This document shows, one piece after another, positions 23,484 through 36,261 of a stretch of DNA of 64,000 bases (its first letter is position 1; every line of letters begins with the position of its first letter). Made by a program: the position numbers and the translations under genes. The DNA is taken from positions 372,001-436,000 of the forward strand of contig JAHLMK010000013.1 of assembly GCA_019915135.1 (NCBI GenBank), written 5' to 3'. The notes beneath the pieces are model-generated. The model was not told the origin of the DNA. It did not search any database and was given only the letters and a program-made list of their open reading frames with translations. This DNA is from Strobilurus pachycystidiatus. Its lineage: Eukaryota; Basidiomycota; Agaricomycetes; Agaricales; Physalacriaceae.

Positions 23484-26400
23484 TCAAGCATACCGTACAG
23501 TAGCCATACCGGGTGGATGGGGCGGGGGCGGCATCCAAACACTCGACTGCTCATGCTCCTGCACATCCCGCTCCTCCGACATGTACGAATCCTGCGTGGG
23601 CGGGATCGCCGCAGCGGCGAGCAGCTGACTATAGTGCCCTCCACCGTCAGCCGCCGACTCATCCCCATCCCCGTTCATCTGCGCCTCTGGATAGAACGGA
23701 TAGAACATATGCCCGCAATCCGGCATGGGCGCGTGCTTCCCCGGCGGCGTCGTCCCGTGCCCGTTCCCATTCATGCCCCGCGACTGCGACGAGTACCCTG
23801 ATGATCCATACGACGCAGAGGAGAGCGTCGGCGTCGACTGCTGGCTGTTCGCGTGGTGCCCAGGGCTTTTCAGTGCGTCCTCCTCCCAGTCCTGCTCCGC
23901 CATGAGCACGGGGTTCGTGGCAGGGCCCACGGTGTGCAGGTTCACGTCCATGACGCGCTCCGCGAGCTTCGAGATGAGCGGGTGGCCGCCGTTGACGTCC
24001 TTGCGCTCCCAGCGCCAGCGGAAACGGGGAAGCATGTCGAGCGCGAGCCACACGTCCTCCAGAGCCGTGTGTCGGGGTAAAGTGTCGGACTTGGACATGT
24101 GTCCGTACAGTATGACCATCGCGGCGATATGAAGAGGAATGGGGGAAGTGAAGAATGCGATATCGGGGAAGCGGATGAGCTGGCTGTGCACAATGATGGT
24201 GTTGTGCGATGTGATTATGGCTAGGAAAATTAGCGAGGTACGCGGACTGAAGAGTGGGTTCGCTTACCGTCAACCAAAGCCTTCCGACGATGCGCGTACG
24301 GCAGCTCCTTCGAGCTGAACAGAGCACGCAACAAGAGAATCCTAGAGATTCCAATTTTCAACAGCGTCAGCCCCTCGTTCTCCGTGATCTCTTGCACCAA
24401 CTTGCTTTTCCTCTCCAGAGGCCAGTCATCCGTGCCGCCGAAATAATACTTGTACTTTTCCGGAAGCCCTCTGCGGAACTCAACCATACTCTTGATGATT
24501 CTGGTAGCGTTGCGGATGATGGTGTCGCTGTTTTGGCGCGCGGGCGAGTAGAGCGAGTTGATGATGTCGGCTTGAATCTCGACGATCGGATGGGTGAGCT
24601 CAAAGTGCTCGCTGAAGTCTTCGCGGACGTCCTTGACCCGTGTGGAGGACATGCGCGAGGGACGCGGCGTGTTGCCGTCAGAGGGGGAGATGCCCAATGG
24701 CCGGCCGAGGAGTATGGAAGTACCGCGATCATGGAGGAGAACGATGCCCCAAAGGCGGATACGCAACTCGCACTCTTCCTCCGAGAAGATGTGCTGCTGG
24801 TTCATGCTATTCATTTGCGAGGTGGGATCATGATGGAGTCCGAGTTCGATGGAAAGGCGGACCAGACTTCCGACCAGTCGCCAAAGAGTGCGTCCTTGTC
24901 GCTGTGACAGAAGATGAATATTTGGATCGAAGGGAATAGTAATCAACTCACCTCGGTATAGAGATACCAATGTAGGAGAATAAGAGCTTGCAAGCTTGAG
25001 ATGGTAACTTTCAAATCAGGCTTGACTCCTAAAGCGCGTCTGAAGAATTCATCGTGGTCGGGCCATTCGGGGGACATGACCTTGCGCATCGACGCCGCGT
25101 TAGGCGGAGACATTTGCACATCTTCGCCAGACTCCATCTCGGACGAGCTATGAGAAACCTCACTGAGAGTGCCCAGCGCCAGTATGAGGTACAGACTGCA
25201 GATGAAGCCGGGATCATGGGTGCTCATCCTGTCCTGATAAAGATCATCGAGCGACTGCTGGAAGACCTTGTTGAAGAAGACAGGACGGTGGATATTGAGA
25301 CGCGAAAAGTAGACGTCGACGACATGCTGGACAAGGTTGCGGTCTTTGGGAAGCCAGACGTCGATGATTGCCGGGTCGGGTCTGGCGGCGAGTGATATCT
25401 GAGGAGCGCTGGAGGCGTTGGAGTTGCGCCTGACGGTGAATTTGCGCCAGTTGTGAGCGTTGCGAGGAGTTGATGTTTCCGCCACGCTTCGGTCTCTGCC
25501 CGAGCTCAATCCGTTTGAGCCCACCGCAAGATCCTCTCTATCAACGGTGGTCGGAGCAAGCTTGAGATCGCTGACGATGGCCGCAGAGACACCAAAGTTC
25601 TTGGCCAGCGCCTGGACACTAATTGAATGAAAGTTCTGGAAGACGAAGAGAAGACTGACCTGTGTGTTCGACATGTCGTTGGATTTTGGATCCTGGCCTT
25701 TGATGTCGCTTCCGAGTCCTCTTGGCGCTTCCTCGGTCGGCGGAGGCGAGTATTGCGGGCCATTTGCTGGCTGCTGGAAGGCTGGGTGGATATGTGGATT
25801 GTAGGGAGGACCCGGCATGGGCGGCATCTGACTGGGGTGATATGGCGGCCCAGGCGGGTAAGGGAGCATGCCGTGCGGTGGGTAGCCTGGCGGCGGTGGC
25901 ATCATGCCTGGCGGCGGGTACATGTACGGATTGGGGCCGGTAGGGGCGCCTTTGGGCGGGGCAGGGCCGTCTGGGCGGAACGAAGCGCGCATTGGCGAGG
26001 CCTGGAAGGCAAAGGACGAAGAGGTGTGGTTGTCGGAGATCTCGATGCCGTCCCGCGCGAGAAAGTCTTCGATGTTGGCCATCTCGAAGCCGGGGAGGTG
26101 GCGCTTGAGCAGGGCCTCGCATTGTGCAAGCTGGAGCTCGACGCGCTCGGTGTAGCCGCGCGGGGTGAGCGTCTGGCGGTGCCGGTCTTCCTGGTTGCAC
26201 TCGACGCCGGCGGTCTGGCAGGCGGTGCAGCGCGGGTGCTTGGAGTCGCACTGGTGGAGGGGGATCAGCTTTCGTATTCGTCGTGCTGGAATTTGCCGTC
26301 GGTGTCGCCCGGCGGGACTTGCCTTAATTTTCTTCCCTCGACATCTCGCGCAAGCCTCGTGCGATCGGCGGAGGCGCCGCGGCTCGCTGGGCCCGCTCTG

Positions 26401-26595
26401 GGCATCGCCGTCGCCACCATCATTCTTACGGCGTCGCTTAGTGCCCGCTGCTGCCGCAGACGACGGCGGTGGCAGATCCTGGTTGGGTGACGGCTGCTTC
26501 ACCACGGCCATATGCGGTGGCGGGTTCATTTGCAGGGCAGAGTGCAGCGAGGACGGCGCAGCGGCGGTGGACGGGCCCGGAGGCTGGCCAGACAT
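23484..26595 (-). CDS. Zn2Cys6 fungal-specific transcription factor
   Basis: About 960 residues from the ATG at 26595 (MSGQPPGPSTAAAPSS); the frame stays open to 26736 but without another ATG. The Zn2Cys6 binuclear cluster is complete: CARCRGKKIKCDSKHPRC then TACQTAGVEC, that is C-x2-C-x6-C-x6-C-x2-C-x6-C. It is interrupted after the third-Cys-preceding Lys by a 72-nt GC-AG intron (26251-26322). A Pro/Gly/Met/Tyr-rich linker (about 25800-25970) follows, then the middle homology region (fungal transcription factor domain) with DVYFSRLNIHRPVFF, LVGSLVRLSIELGLHHDP and EEECELRIRLWGIVLLHDR. The C-terminal tail is Ser/Gly-rich. Further introns lie near 25622-25662, about 24905-24955 and 24220-24268. 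It should bind CGG-type sites in the nucleus. The gene was partially duplicated to 42480-44395. Confidence 0.92.
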
Positions 26596-26756
26596 CGTGC
26601 TCACCGTTGACGAGGGCGGCACTGGCTCGAGGTCGCTGTTGGGCTCGATGAGCTGGAACGTCGGAGCTTGCCGTGCCTGCCTAAGTTGGGTGCTTTGTAA
26701 CCCTGCTCCCGATTTGGGATGACGGAGTCTCACCACCGTGTGTCATTCAAACCACC
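26596..26756. promoter_or_regulatory. Bidirectional promoter, transcription factor / TMEM41-like gene
   Basis: The two ATGs at 26595 (-) and 26757 (+) are only 161 bp apart, so both genes must draw on this segment or on each other's coding start. No TATA box is apparent. On the minus strand the stretch just below 26736 begins GTGAGACTCC and reaches a CTTAG near 26684, which would fit a short leader intron of the regulator. Confidence 0.5.
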
Positions 26757-28028
26757 ATGTCACCACCACCTCCTTTCACCCCGTCAAGGACACTCCGTCC
26801 TTCATCCTCAGTCTACACCCTCGACACTGTCATGCACAACGAAGACGATGAATACGCTCCTTTGAACTCATCCGCTGGCCCGTCCTATGGCTCTGCTCCG
26901 CTTGCCGCCTCCCGGCCGTCACCTCGGAAGGTTATCTTCAATGCCACTCTCAAGATGGCCGCCATCTTCGTCGTCAGCACCGTCCTCCTCGGGGGCATTC
27001 TATGGATCGCTCTTCCCACACTTGAAGAGTCCGTGCCACATTCACACATTCCCCCGAAACGTGTGCTCACAGGGCTGTCAACAGGCAGGATCGGGACTAC
27101 CTTCGCATCCCAAAGTCGTTTCAGCAGTTACAAGAGCTCAATACCCTCCTTAAGAAATACAGGGATATCTATCCATATCGTATCCTCATATGTTATGTCA
27201 TAACCTATCTCTTGTGCGTGTCCTCCAGATGTCGGCCCACTCACGTTTTATATTGACATCGTGCGTAGCTTGCAGGCATTTTCCCTCCCCGGCTCCATGT
27301 ATCTGTCCATATTGGGTGGTGCAGTGTGGGGTGTACCGAGGGCGCTACCGCTCGCTTGTGTGTGCGTCGCATCGGGTGCAACTCTATGCTACCTCATATC
27401 AGCAGCGCTCGGTCCGGCACTGCTGACCGTTCCCAAGTTTCACACCATATTGTCTACTTGGTCGACAAAGATAGCTGCCAACCGCTCGAACATCATCTCC
27501 TTCCTTATCATCCTTCGTATAGCGCCCCTTCCGCCTCACTGGGTCGTGAATGTGGTGTGTCCCCACGTCGGGATCGGGCTCATTCCTTTTTGGGTCAGCA
27601 CCGCCCTTGGAATTCTTGGGGTGACGGTGATACACACAACCATCGGCGGTGGCCTTGACGACATGACCAGTCCGGAGGACTTCCACCTCATCAGCTGGAA
27701 GAACTTCTTTGGTCTCTCCGCAGTCGTCGTTGGTGTGCTTATACCTGTCGGACTGCGTTATATCTTCCGAAAGGAAGTCGACGAGGTTGCGGATGGCGCG
27801 CAGAGCATAGACTCGGACGACGAGGGAGAGGATAGAATTCTGGCGGTTGGCCCGAATGCCCCGAGCAAGGCGAAAGACGTCTCGTCTCGGTTGCTTGTAC
27901 GAGACGATGTGGACTATGACGAGTACGAGGATGAGGACGACGACGAAGACATTATTCTAGAGGCTGGCCCAGCCATCTCGATACCGAAGAAGGACGGGAA
28001 TGAGTCCCCCTCCGGAGCAAGTCGTTAG
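26757..28028 (+). CDS. TMEM41-like VTT-domain (SNARE-associated) membrane protein
   Basis: Three exons encode about 380 residues. After a Ser/Pro-rich N-terminus there is a first membrane helix (MAAIFVVSTVLLGGILWIAL). The VTT-domain signature follows in exon 3: FSLPGSMYLSILGGAVWG, then CVASGATLCYLIS, and LRIAPLPPHWVVNV with the conserved Arg and Pro of the DedA/TMEM41 family. More helices follow to about 27780. The tail is acidic (DYDEYEDEDDDED) and cytosolic by inference. Introns lie near 27030-27075 and 27186-27260. TMEM41B-type proteins are ER phospholipid scramblases that support autophagosome formation; the PGS...LSILGG pattern favours TMEM41 over yeast Tvp38. The gene is divergent from the Zn2Cys6 regulator. 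Confidence 0.88.
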
Positions 28029-28556
28029 GTCAAGTCGCTTTTGTATAATTATGTACTACTCTACCAGACATATTCGTGTTCCATCGCTATCATTTGTGTG
28101 CGTTGCATCAAGTTGTGGGTGGTGAAACGTTCAGGTGCAGCTTACTGTCCTGTACTTGGGTCGGGAGTGGATGGATGCAGCTGCGCCACGAACTTGGGCC
28201 AGGGCAGGTACCGAGGGAGTAGAGCATTCGATATGAAGCTTCCTCGGCGGAAATTGTGCTCGCGTCGAGGAGATAAGGTCTTACCGAGGGGATGCGAAAT
28301 AAATCATAATGAGTTTAGAAATGCAAAAATTAAAGGGGAAATGCCTAAGTGGGTGTTTGTTACTGTTACCCTGTGCTTGCCGTGCAGGCGTTTCCCAGCT
28401 CTCACCGTTGCTCTCACCCCGACGAACGAGCTCGCTGTCCCCGCCGACGCCGTTCGCGCCATTACTCCCGCCGTCGTCGCTGCGCTCGTCCCCGCGGCGG
28501 ACTAAGCGCCGTCCCGTCCAGAGTGCGCTCGCTGGCAGTGCCCAGATCTCGGAATC

Positions 28557-31500
28557 ATGGCCGACCGACACCCTTCGTATCCGATGATGACCAACTTCAA
28601 TCCGTCCATGCTTCAGCAGCAGCAGATGCAACAACAGGGCCAGAGCCAGACGCAGCAGGGCGGCCAGGCGGACAACCACCAAGGCATGCAGCAGTCTTTT
28701 GCCGACCAAAGCCAGCTCTGGTCGCAGATGCAGAACCTGCAGCAGTTCCGCCCGAACAACGGCGCAGAGATGAACAACCCGCAGATGGCCCAGCAGGCAA
28801 GTCCCGTCACTTTGCGAGCATCCCCCGCCGCGGCCGAGGGGCCCATCCGGTCTCACGTTCATGGCCTCCTACCGCCCGCCCATGGGTCTATCCATTTCTG
28901 GCCAGCTATCGGCGCGCTGAAACGTCATATGCTTTGCCTGGATGCTCGCTTTCATTCTCAGTCCTCACAATTACGTATCCGTGCTAACTCGTTTCTTTCT
29001 TGCTAGATGGCCAACCTGCTCCAGAGCCAGTCCATCGCCCGCCAGCAACAGCAGTTTATCGGCGGGCCCCAGATTGGCGCCCCGAACAACGCAGGCGGCC
29101 CCCAGCAGCCGCCGTTCAATGATCCGTCAGCCCCGCGTCCCCACCTTCTCCCTGGTGGCTTTTCTGGTCTCGGCGGTGCGGGGAACATGCAGCCCACGCT
29201 CTCGCGCGACTCCATGCAGGCGCGCAACGCCATGATGGCCGCGTTCAGCCAGACACACAATCGGCAGCTCAACCTCATCGACATTGCCGGTAACCAGCAG
29301 AGCCAGCACCAGCAGAACTTTCGCTTGGGCCAGAATCCGTCGCACCCACCCGGCATGAACCCTGTTAATCCCTCGGACCTTTTCAATGCTCCCATGAACG
29401 CCAACCAGCAGGCTATGCGCCAGCCCTCGCCTGCGCGTCCTCCTGGCGGGCCCGTGCCTTCCCACCCCGGCCAAGCCATGCTTCCGAACGGGCAGCCTCG
29501 CCCCAACGTCCCCATAGAGCTGCAGACGAAAATTATGCAGATTCGCGCGCACATCCAGCAGACCGAGACGAGTCTCCGTCAGCTGCACGGCAACCGCAAC
29601 GGTATATCCGAAGCTGCCTTTATGCAGCAGGCCAAGGCGCATCAAGGCGAGCTGGTCAAAGGCAAGGAGATGCTGAATCGTCTGATCCAGTATGCCACCC
29701 ATCAGAGCCAGCAGCAGCAATCGCAGCAGCAGCAGCAGAATCAACAGAATCAGCAACAATCAAACCAGCAGTATGTTTACAAGCTTTTCCCCCGGCGCTC
29801 TATGGCGTCTCATCAGCATTCACAGACATTCGCTTCCCGGTGGCGGCTCCGGTCCCCAGTCATCAGCCGGACCATCACAACCGTGGATGCAGCAAGCCGG
29901 TCCTTCCACGCAAGGGCCTCCCTTCGGCCAACAGGCCGCTCTACCTACGCAGCAGATTCCCCAGCCCAGTCCAAACCAGCGCCACACCCAACCTCCTCAA
30001 AACATTATTATGCCCCCCAACCGCTCCGTTCCCACCCCCCAGCAACAGCAACCGCCGTCGCAGAACAATCAATTCATGCTTAACAAAGCTGTCAACCCGC
30101 AAATGGGCATGATGCCGAATGCGATGGGACTCGGTCAGCTTCCGCCAGCTCTCGAGAAGGACCGGTTCGATAAAGCCTTTGACAACTTCTTGAAGCACAA
30201 GGGACTGCCTCGTGACCCTCGAACCATGACCGTTGAAGGTCGTGCTATCGATTTTCACGGGCTTCATAGCGCTGTCTTTGCCGAGGGTGGGCTGCTGAAC
30301 GTGGTGCAGAGAGACCTCTGGTCCGTCGTTGCCGGCCGGGTAGGATTCGTTCAGTTCCCGGGCAACGATGTCGAACCGCCGAAATCCGGTCCCGCCACCG
30401 CTCATCAAGTAGAGCAGATCTACAAGGAGTTTGTGAACCCTTTCGATTCTGCGTACATACAGACGTTCATGGACTCGAAGAAGAAGCTCCACCTCGCGCA
30501 AATGGCCAACCAGGCGAACTCGCATCCGAACGCTGGCCAGCCGGCACGAGTCGCGAACCCCCAGCAGATGCAGATGATAATGGCATACGCCGATCAGTCC
30601 GCGGACCAGCTTCGTGCGAATGGCGTTGCGGAGAACATCATCAACTTTATAGAGCAGCATCGGCCTAATATTCAGCGGAACGTGATGGACCAGCAGCACT
30701 TCCGGAACCTGGTCGCCAGTGGGAACGCGCCGAATCAGCAGCACCCGCCCGGTATGAATGGCGCGCACAATCGCCCATTCCCTGTATCGCCACCCAATCC
30801 CAATCCCATGGGGCCGAACCCACAGCAGCTTATGGCGAACGGCACTCCGGATGGGACGAATCAAGATCATCGGCCGCAGATTACGTTACAACAGTCGAAG
30901 CAGATGATGATGTCGTTTGCGCGGAGTAACGGGGAGCAGCTGCAGCGAGTGACGGGTATGCTCAACAGCATGAAGGAGGATTTCTTGAGGAATCGTGAGT
31001 GTCCGCTGCGCCGTCTTCTCCTGACTTTCCAATCGAACACGACTTCAGGCATGCACAATCTTCCGCCTGTCATCGTTCCGCCTGAGCAGCGCATGGAATA
31101 CAACAGCGTGGTGGAACAACTCTATCGTTCCGCGACAGAGTTGGATCACAAGCTCCCGATGTTGTTCCTCTTCTTGAAGAATGAAGCTTGGATTCGTAAA
31201 GTCGCCATTATCGTGAGACTCATGTTCTATAACTGGTCTAATTTAGTCTAATCCGTTTCGTGTAGGTTGTGACTGTGCAGCAACAGCGAAATTTCTTGTC
31301 TTCGTCGAACCCTCGCTTCATTGTCAGCCTCGACAACCTCCGCCATATGTTGCAGGAGGTCCAAAAGGCACACGAGGGGTTCAACAACACGCTCCAGATG
31401 GTCGCCACTCAGAACATGAACCGCGCTCATCTTGCCCAGCAGGCTGCCCAACAGAACCTTCCTCCACAACAAATACCAACACCGCAACCCCCTCACCCTT

Positions 31501-32576
31501 CAATACCACTGCAACAGCAGCAGCAGCAATCCCCTCATCCTGGAAATAGAATCTCCCAGCCGCCACCCGCCGTCGCGCCTGCGCCGCCTGCAATACGGAA
31601 GAGACCTTCTATGCAGCCTGCAGCTGCGGCTGCATCACCGACCCCACCTCCTCCCTCCGCCTCCACACCTGTCGCCAATGCCCCCACACCCTCCTCCCTC
31701 AATCCCGCCGCATCTCCCAAATCCCCGAAAACGAAAACGAAAGCCAAGCCACCTCCGAAGACTACACGGCGCGCGTCCAAGGTACAGTCGACGCCGACGG
31801 TGGAGCCAGCTGTTTTGCCAGCGCCATCCCCGGGCAATGGCGTGAAGCGCCAGCGCGAGGAAGAGTCAGTGCCAGCTCAGGCATCGGGCTCTACGCCGCC
31901 GTTCATGAACGGTGTTGCGAACGAGCCGTCACCGCCCAAGAAGATCAAGACAGACTGGGAGGGCCCGTCGAATGATGCCTTGAAGCAGCGCGAGGAGCAG
32001 GCTGTCAAGGTTGAGAGTGAGGAGGACGCAAGCGCGTTCCTTGAACAGATGACGGAGTTGATTAAGATGGCTGCTGGAGGCGAGGGCCAGGAGTCGCTAT
32101 CTTCTGTCTCGGACACGCTTGATATCATTCTGAAGGGCTACGGTGCGCCTCCGGATGGTACTGGAAGTTTAGCATCTTTGGGCGGTCTCGGAGAAGGAAG
32201 CAGCTCTGGGGCACGACCGCCGTCGCCACCTCTGGCCTCCGTGGACGAATTCGAATTTTTCGACTTTTCGTCGTTTGAGACTGGGGGTGGGGCAGCGGAG
32301 GACGACACGGAGCGGGATCCCACGAACGAGCCTACGCCGGACTTGGTGTCTTCTTCGTCGACAAACCCGAGTCCGGAGAGTGGGAGTGAGGCGGATGGGG
32401 CGCAGCATGCGCTGACGTTTTCGGATATGAAGGGCGAGGAGGTAGGGGATCCGCTGCGGCTGAGCACGATGAAGGAGGTTGACGGCGGGGAGAGTGCGTA
32501 CTACCAGCTGGCGGAGTGGAAGTGGGATGGCCCGATGTCGACGCTAGACCAGCCGTGGGCGATCTCGATGTCATAG
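28557..32576 (+). CDS. ARID-domain SWI/SNF subunit (Swi1-like)
   Basis: About 1,210 residues, starting MADRHPSYPMMTNFNPSM at 28557. The first 480 residues are Gln/Asn/Pro-rich with several poly-Gln runs (29700-29770). The ARID/BRIGHT DNA-binding domain spans about 30160-30450: FDKAFDNFLKHKGLP, GRAIDFHGLHSAVFAEGG, VVAGRVGF and the closing YKEFVNPFDSAY. A conserved C-terminal block (KLPMLFLFLKNEAWIRKV) follows, then a Pro/Ser-rich acidic tail. Introns: 28797-29006 (210 nt, GC-AG with GCAAGT), about 29771-29828, 30994-31047 (54 nt, stop-free) and about 31213-31265. Swi1-type subunits sit in the SWI/SNF nucleosome-remodelling complex. Poly-Gln N-terminus plus ARID and this tail is the usual fungal Swi1 layout. 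Confidence 0.9.
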
Positions 32577-33393
32577 CAACTGCTCGGGATATAGCCTCGC
32601 GAGGAGGCTGGAGGATGGTGGTTATGTTAGGGTTTACATTATTCTATGGTTCTATCCCTCCCGGCTGGAGTTATTTCTCATCCCTATTTTTTTCTTTTAC
32701 ATATTCCCTTTTCTCTCTTGATTACTGCTCCGTGCTCTCTGTATTGTTACATGTTGTCTTTTACTCGCTATCGAACAAATCGGCTTGTCGAATATTGATG
32801 GTGTTGTGTGATGGACTGCGATCTACTTTATGTGTTGGGTTACCGAGTGACGTAGATGAGCATCGATGCGATTTATTGGTGGTTTCATCAATCCCGAGCC
32901 CCGACCCCCGTTTCCCAACTTGGCGTCACTTTTTCGAAGATTGACTCCTTGCAAGAAACATGCCAAAGAGAAAGGAAGAAAATATACAAGAATACATGAG
33001 ATTCGAATCGAAATCCGGATTCTTTGTTTGATCACCATCCAAGGGCTCAACGTTGTGGTTGTATACTCGACACTGAGATCCATATTCTGGCATGATTTCT
33101 TCGTCCTTGTCATTGGTGTAAGTAGGACTTGATGAATGGACAACAATCTGCTCAGTGCGTACGCTTGAAGTTGAATGAACTCTGAGTCTTATTGCACTGT
33201 GCTGACTTCTATTTATGTTGTCTGCTAAGCACACCAATACGAACTGAACGGTCCCACGGATATGACATACAGAGAAACGAGAAAAAGGAAGTAATAATAA
33301 TAAATATCCTGGTATGATCATCGTAATGTAAGTGTTGGCTGTCTATTGATTATATGCACCGCAGAAAATATCATCCCTCCCACTCTCCGACCA
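32577..33393. other. Convergent 3' intergenic region
   Basis: No gene is seen between the convergent stops of the Swi1-like gene and the 5-phosphatase gene. The sequence is AT-rich with short poly-pyrimidine tracts (about 32650-32720) and should hold both 3' untranslated regions. Confidence 0.5.
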
Positions 33394-36261
33394 TTAAACA
33401 TACACAGCATAACTCCCAATCACTGGCCGGTGATCACTCCTTCCCTCGAGATTCCTCATCCCTCTATCGTCCAACGTGTCATAACTCAAACACACAATAT
33501 CCCCCTTGCGTCGCACATCGGGACTCGAGACGCTCGGCTCATGCTGGAAAGTGCCAGTGTTCGTGTTCGTGTTTGACATGAACGGATTGAAGAACCGCCA
33601 CCGCGACGGCGTGTGTGAGTGCCCCAGTTCCTGAGGTGGCGGAGATGGAACATTCACCGGACTCGGAGTCGTGAGATGCCCGTCCACCGTCGACGACCGC
33701 CTCGGCGCACGCTCCGCCGTATCACTAGTCGACGTCAACGAAAACGTCCTCGACCTCCGCATCTGGATTTCATTGGACAAGCGCCTCGGAAGCGGGAGCC
33801 TCTGGGACACAGGCAGAGTCTCGTGAGACTTGGTTTGCTTCACAGTCTGAGTGGGATTTGCGAATCGCGAAAATGGCATTATTGGCGGGGCGTCAATGGA
33901 AGGAGATATCAGTGGAGAGATTCCGGCGCCCGTGCCTGTGCTCGTAGTCGCAGCTGAGATTGTAGAGCTATACGACTCACGGCGCATGCGACCAGATAGC
34001 GGACGAAAGGCACTGGCGAAGAACTGTCCCATCCTCGACCGCGCTCTTGACTGCGCCTCGAACAGGAACAAATCTGGCTCAGGATCCGGTTCGACGGTTG
34101 ATTTCCATAGTATTCGATCGCACCTTTGAGAGAGATTGTCAGAGTAAGAACCATGAAGATCACGAAGAAGACCCACCAACTCGGCACTCTCTTTTTATGA
34201 GACGAGTCATACACTCCCTTATGATCCCTCAACAGAATAATATCCTCATCATCGCTCACGGCGTTTGATTTCGTCGAAATCGCTCTCCCCAATGGCGGCG
34301 GTTTCAATAGTCCACGGTCATAGTCATCGGCGACATCCAAAGACGAAGCTCGCTTGTTGTTCTCCTCGAGCAAGTGGGTACCATCGCTCTCCCCAACATC
34401 CGCCATCGACTTGTGGTGCTTGTGATTCCCCTTCATCACAAAGAGATCGTGCTTCGGCCGAGTCCACTTCAGCGGCGACGTCGGTGTACTTGGGCTGAGA
34501 AGAGCGAGCCACTTCGACTTGGCTTTGTGAGCAGCTAAGGAGAGAGAAATCTTGCTTCCAGGTGTCACGGGCGGGGGTGCGGAGTCAAAGTACTCCTCGT
34601 CGACCTCTGTCGCTGGCTTTGAGTGCATGGAAGAATTCCACATCGACGACGCCAAGGACGCGTTTTCACCCTGGCCTTCTCCGTCTCCGTCTCCCTCTTC
34701 GTCGTCCTCGTCATCCTCGGCTTCCTCCTCCTCTGCATCTTCTCGCTCCTTCTCCTCAACCTCCGTCAGGCGATAGTTCTTGTCACCGTGAGGAGCCCGC
34801 CACCGGTCTAGCTTGGATGGGCGCCGTTTCGGACGCTTCAGAGTCCGTAGAACATCATACTTGAAAGTGGGCGGGAAATCGATTGGACCCTCCTTGAAGC
34901 CTACGAACGCTTGACCCTTCTCCATCAGGTTTCGGAGTTGGTCGAAGCATAACGCCTGAGCGTAGTCTTGCCTCGCGATCAACCAATCGGCATGGAGTCG
35001 AGATATGTCGAGGCGGAAGTTGAGATCTCCGAAGAGGAACGTGAAATCGAATTTATCGGTGAGGTCTTCGGCCATGACTCTCGGGTCATCATGAGGGAGA
35101 AAGTCTTCGACCGAAAGCTCGGACTAATTGGGGACGATTAGAGGTGTAGTCGAGGAAGGTGACAAGTAACACACTTTGATCTTGGCCAGGTTCGCGAGAC
35201 GATGGTTTACTTTGCCTTCGTGAGCGGCCAGATGACAATTGAGGAAGAGGAATGACGTCTGGTCAATCTTGAGGCTTATGCCGACGCCGCCCTTGTTGCC
35301 GACACGCCCACCGATGAGACCGGCTGTAACAGCAGATTTGGATATGCCCACAATATGGGAGCGCAGATCGCGGTGTATGTAGACGGCGAGATAAATGCCC
35401 ATCATTCGCTCCTTGGCAATCAATTGATACGGTCCCTTCCGCGATTCCTTGACTGATACACGAGGGGAAAGTGGCTTTGGGGCGCTGATGTCGGAGGTGG
35501 TCGGGGAAGATAGGCGTGCACCGCACGCGCCTGCATGACACAACCAGTCCTCGACCATGGCTGTCCATCCCGTAAGAGCGTCGTGAGGCGAGTCTTCCAT
35601 AGTTCTTTTGGAGCGGATAGATTCTGGTTTCTCCTTTTCCCTCTCTTCCTTGTCGATGAGCTTGAAGCCAGCACCAAAGCCCATGGGTATCCCTGAGACT
35701 ATTAGCAGCAAGTCCGACGCCGAGGAGGCCTTGTCTCACCAGATAGGGATGGACATTCCTGACCCGCGCTGTTTGACACGTTAATTTGGATTGAAGATGA
35801 CAGAGGAACGTGGCGTACACGACGACAAGGTGGTATGGATGCAATTCATCTGGAGCGAGGACAGGAAAGCTGTCGATCAAGGAAGCGTCTGGTGGAGTGT
35901 AGAGCGGAACTTTGCCAAATAGTTCTTCTAGATTGCCCTGGTTGACCCGTGTTATCCTTTACGCAGTTGAGAACAAAAAGAAACACACCTTGGGCACCGA
36001 ATCATGCATGTTCCATGTCAAAATCCTGACTTTGAGAAATCTAGCGGTGCTGAGGCCCTTCGAAGGCGTGGGCGCTGCATTCGGGAGGTGCAGGGAAGGT
36101 CTTGTAGTGGTGGCAGTGGTTGATGCGGGAGAATGTGGGAAGAGAGCTTGCAAACGAGCCAAAACTGTGCCATGACCTGCGAAAAGCGTTAAACGCGGTC
36201 TGCTCTGTGCGGGAAACAGAGATGTACCATGTCTGGTTGAGGCAGGGGGAGTAGCAGACAT
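33394..36261 (-). CDS. Inositol polyphosphate 5-phosphatase with long insertions
   Basis: About 850 residues from the ATG at 36261 (MSATPPASTRHGTSLF) to the stop at 33394. IPPc-domain motifs appear in order: LTWNMHDS; SKSAVTAGLIGGRVGNKGG; LNCHLAAHEGKVNHRLANL; FLFGDLNFRLD (catalytic Asp and Asn); KKRVPSWCDRILWKS, interrupted by an intron near 34141-34192; and RSDHRPVIGSY at the very end. These are the metal- and phosphate-binding residues of enzymes that remove the 5-phosphate from phosphoinositides such as PI(4,5)P2. Two features are odd. About 200 extra, Asp/Glu-rich then Ser-rich residues sit between KYDVL and SHKKRVPSW. About 210 extra Ser/Thr/Arg-rich residues sit between CDRILW and SDHRPV, splitting the catalytic core. 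Five or more short introns are needed. All catalytic motifs are intact. Confidence 0.9.

Noticed and set aside
24254..26490. Long plus-strand frames opposite the Zn2Cys6 gene
   Set aside because: They are antisense shadows of a GC-rich, Pro/Gly-coding gene; they have no family features and the minus-strand reading contains a perfect zinc cluster.
29127..30870. Minus-strand frames of 200-300 codons across the Swi1-like gene
   Set aside because: They are the antisense of Gln-rich coding sequence, reading as Leu-rich runs; the plus strand carries the ARID domain.
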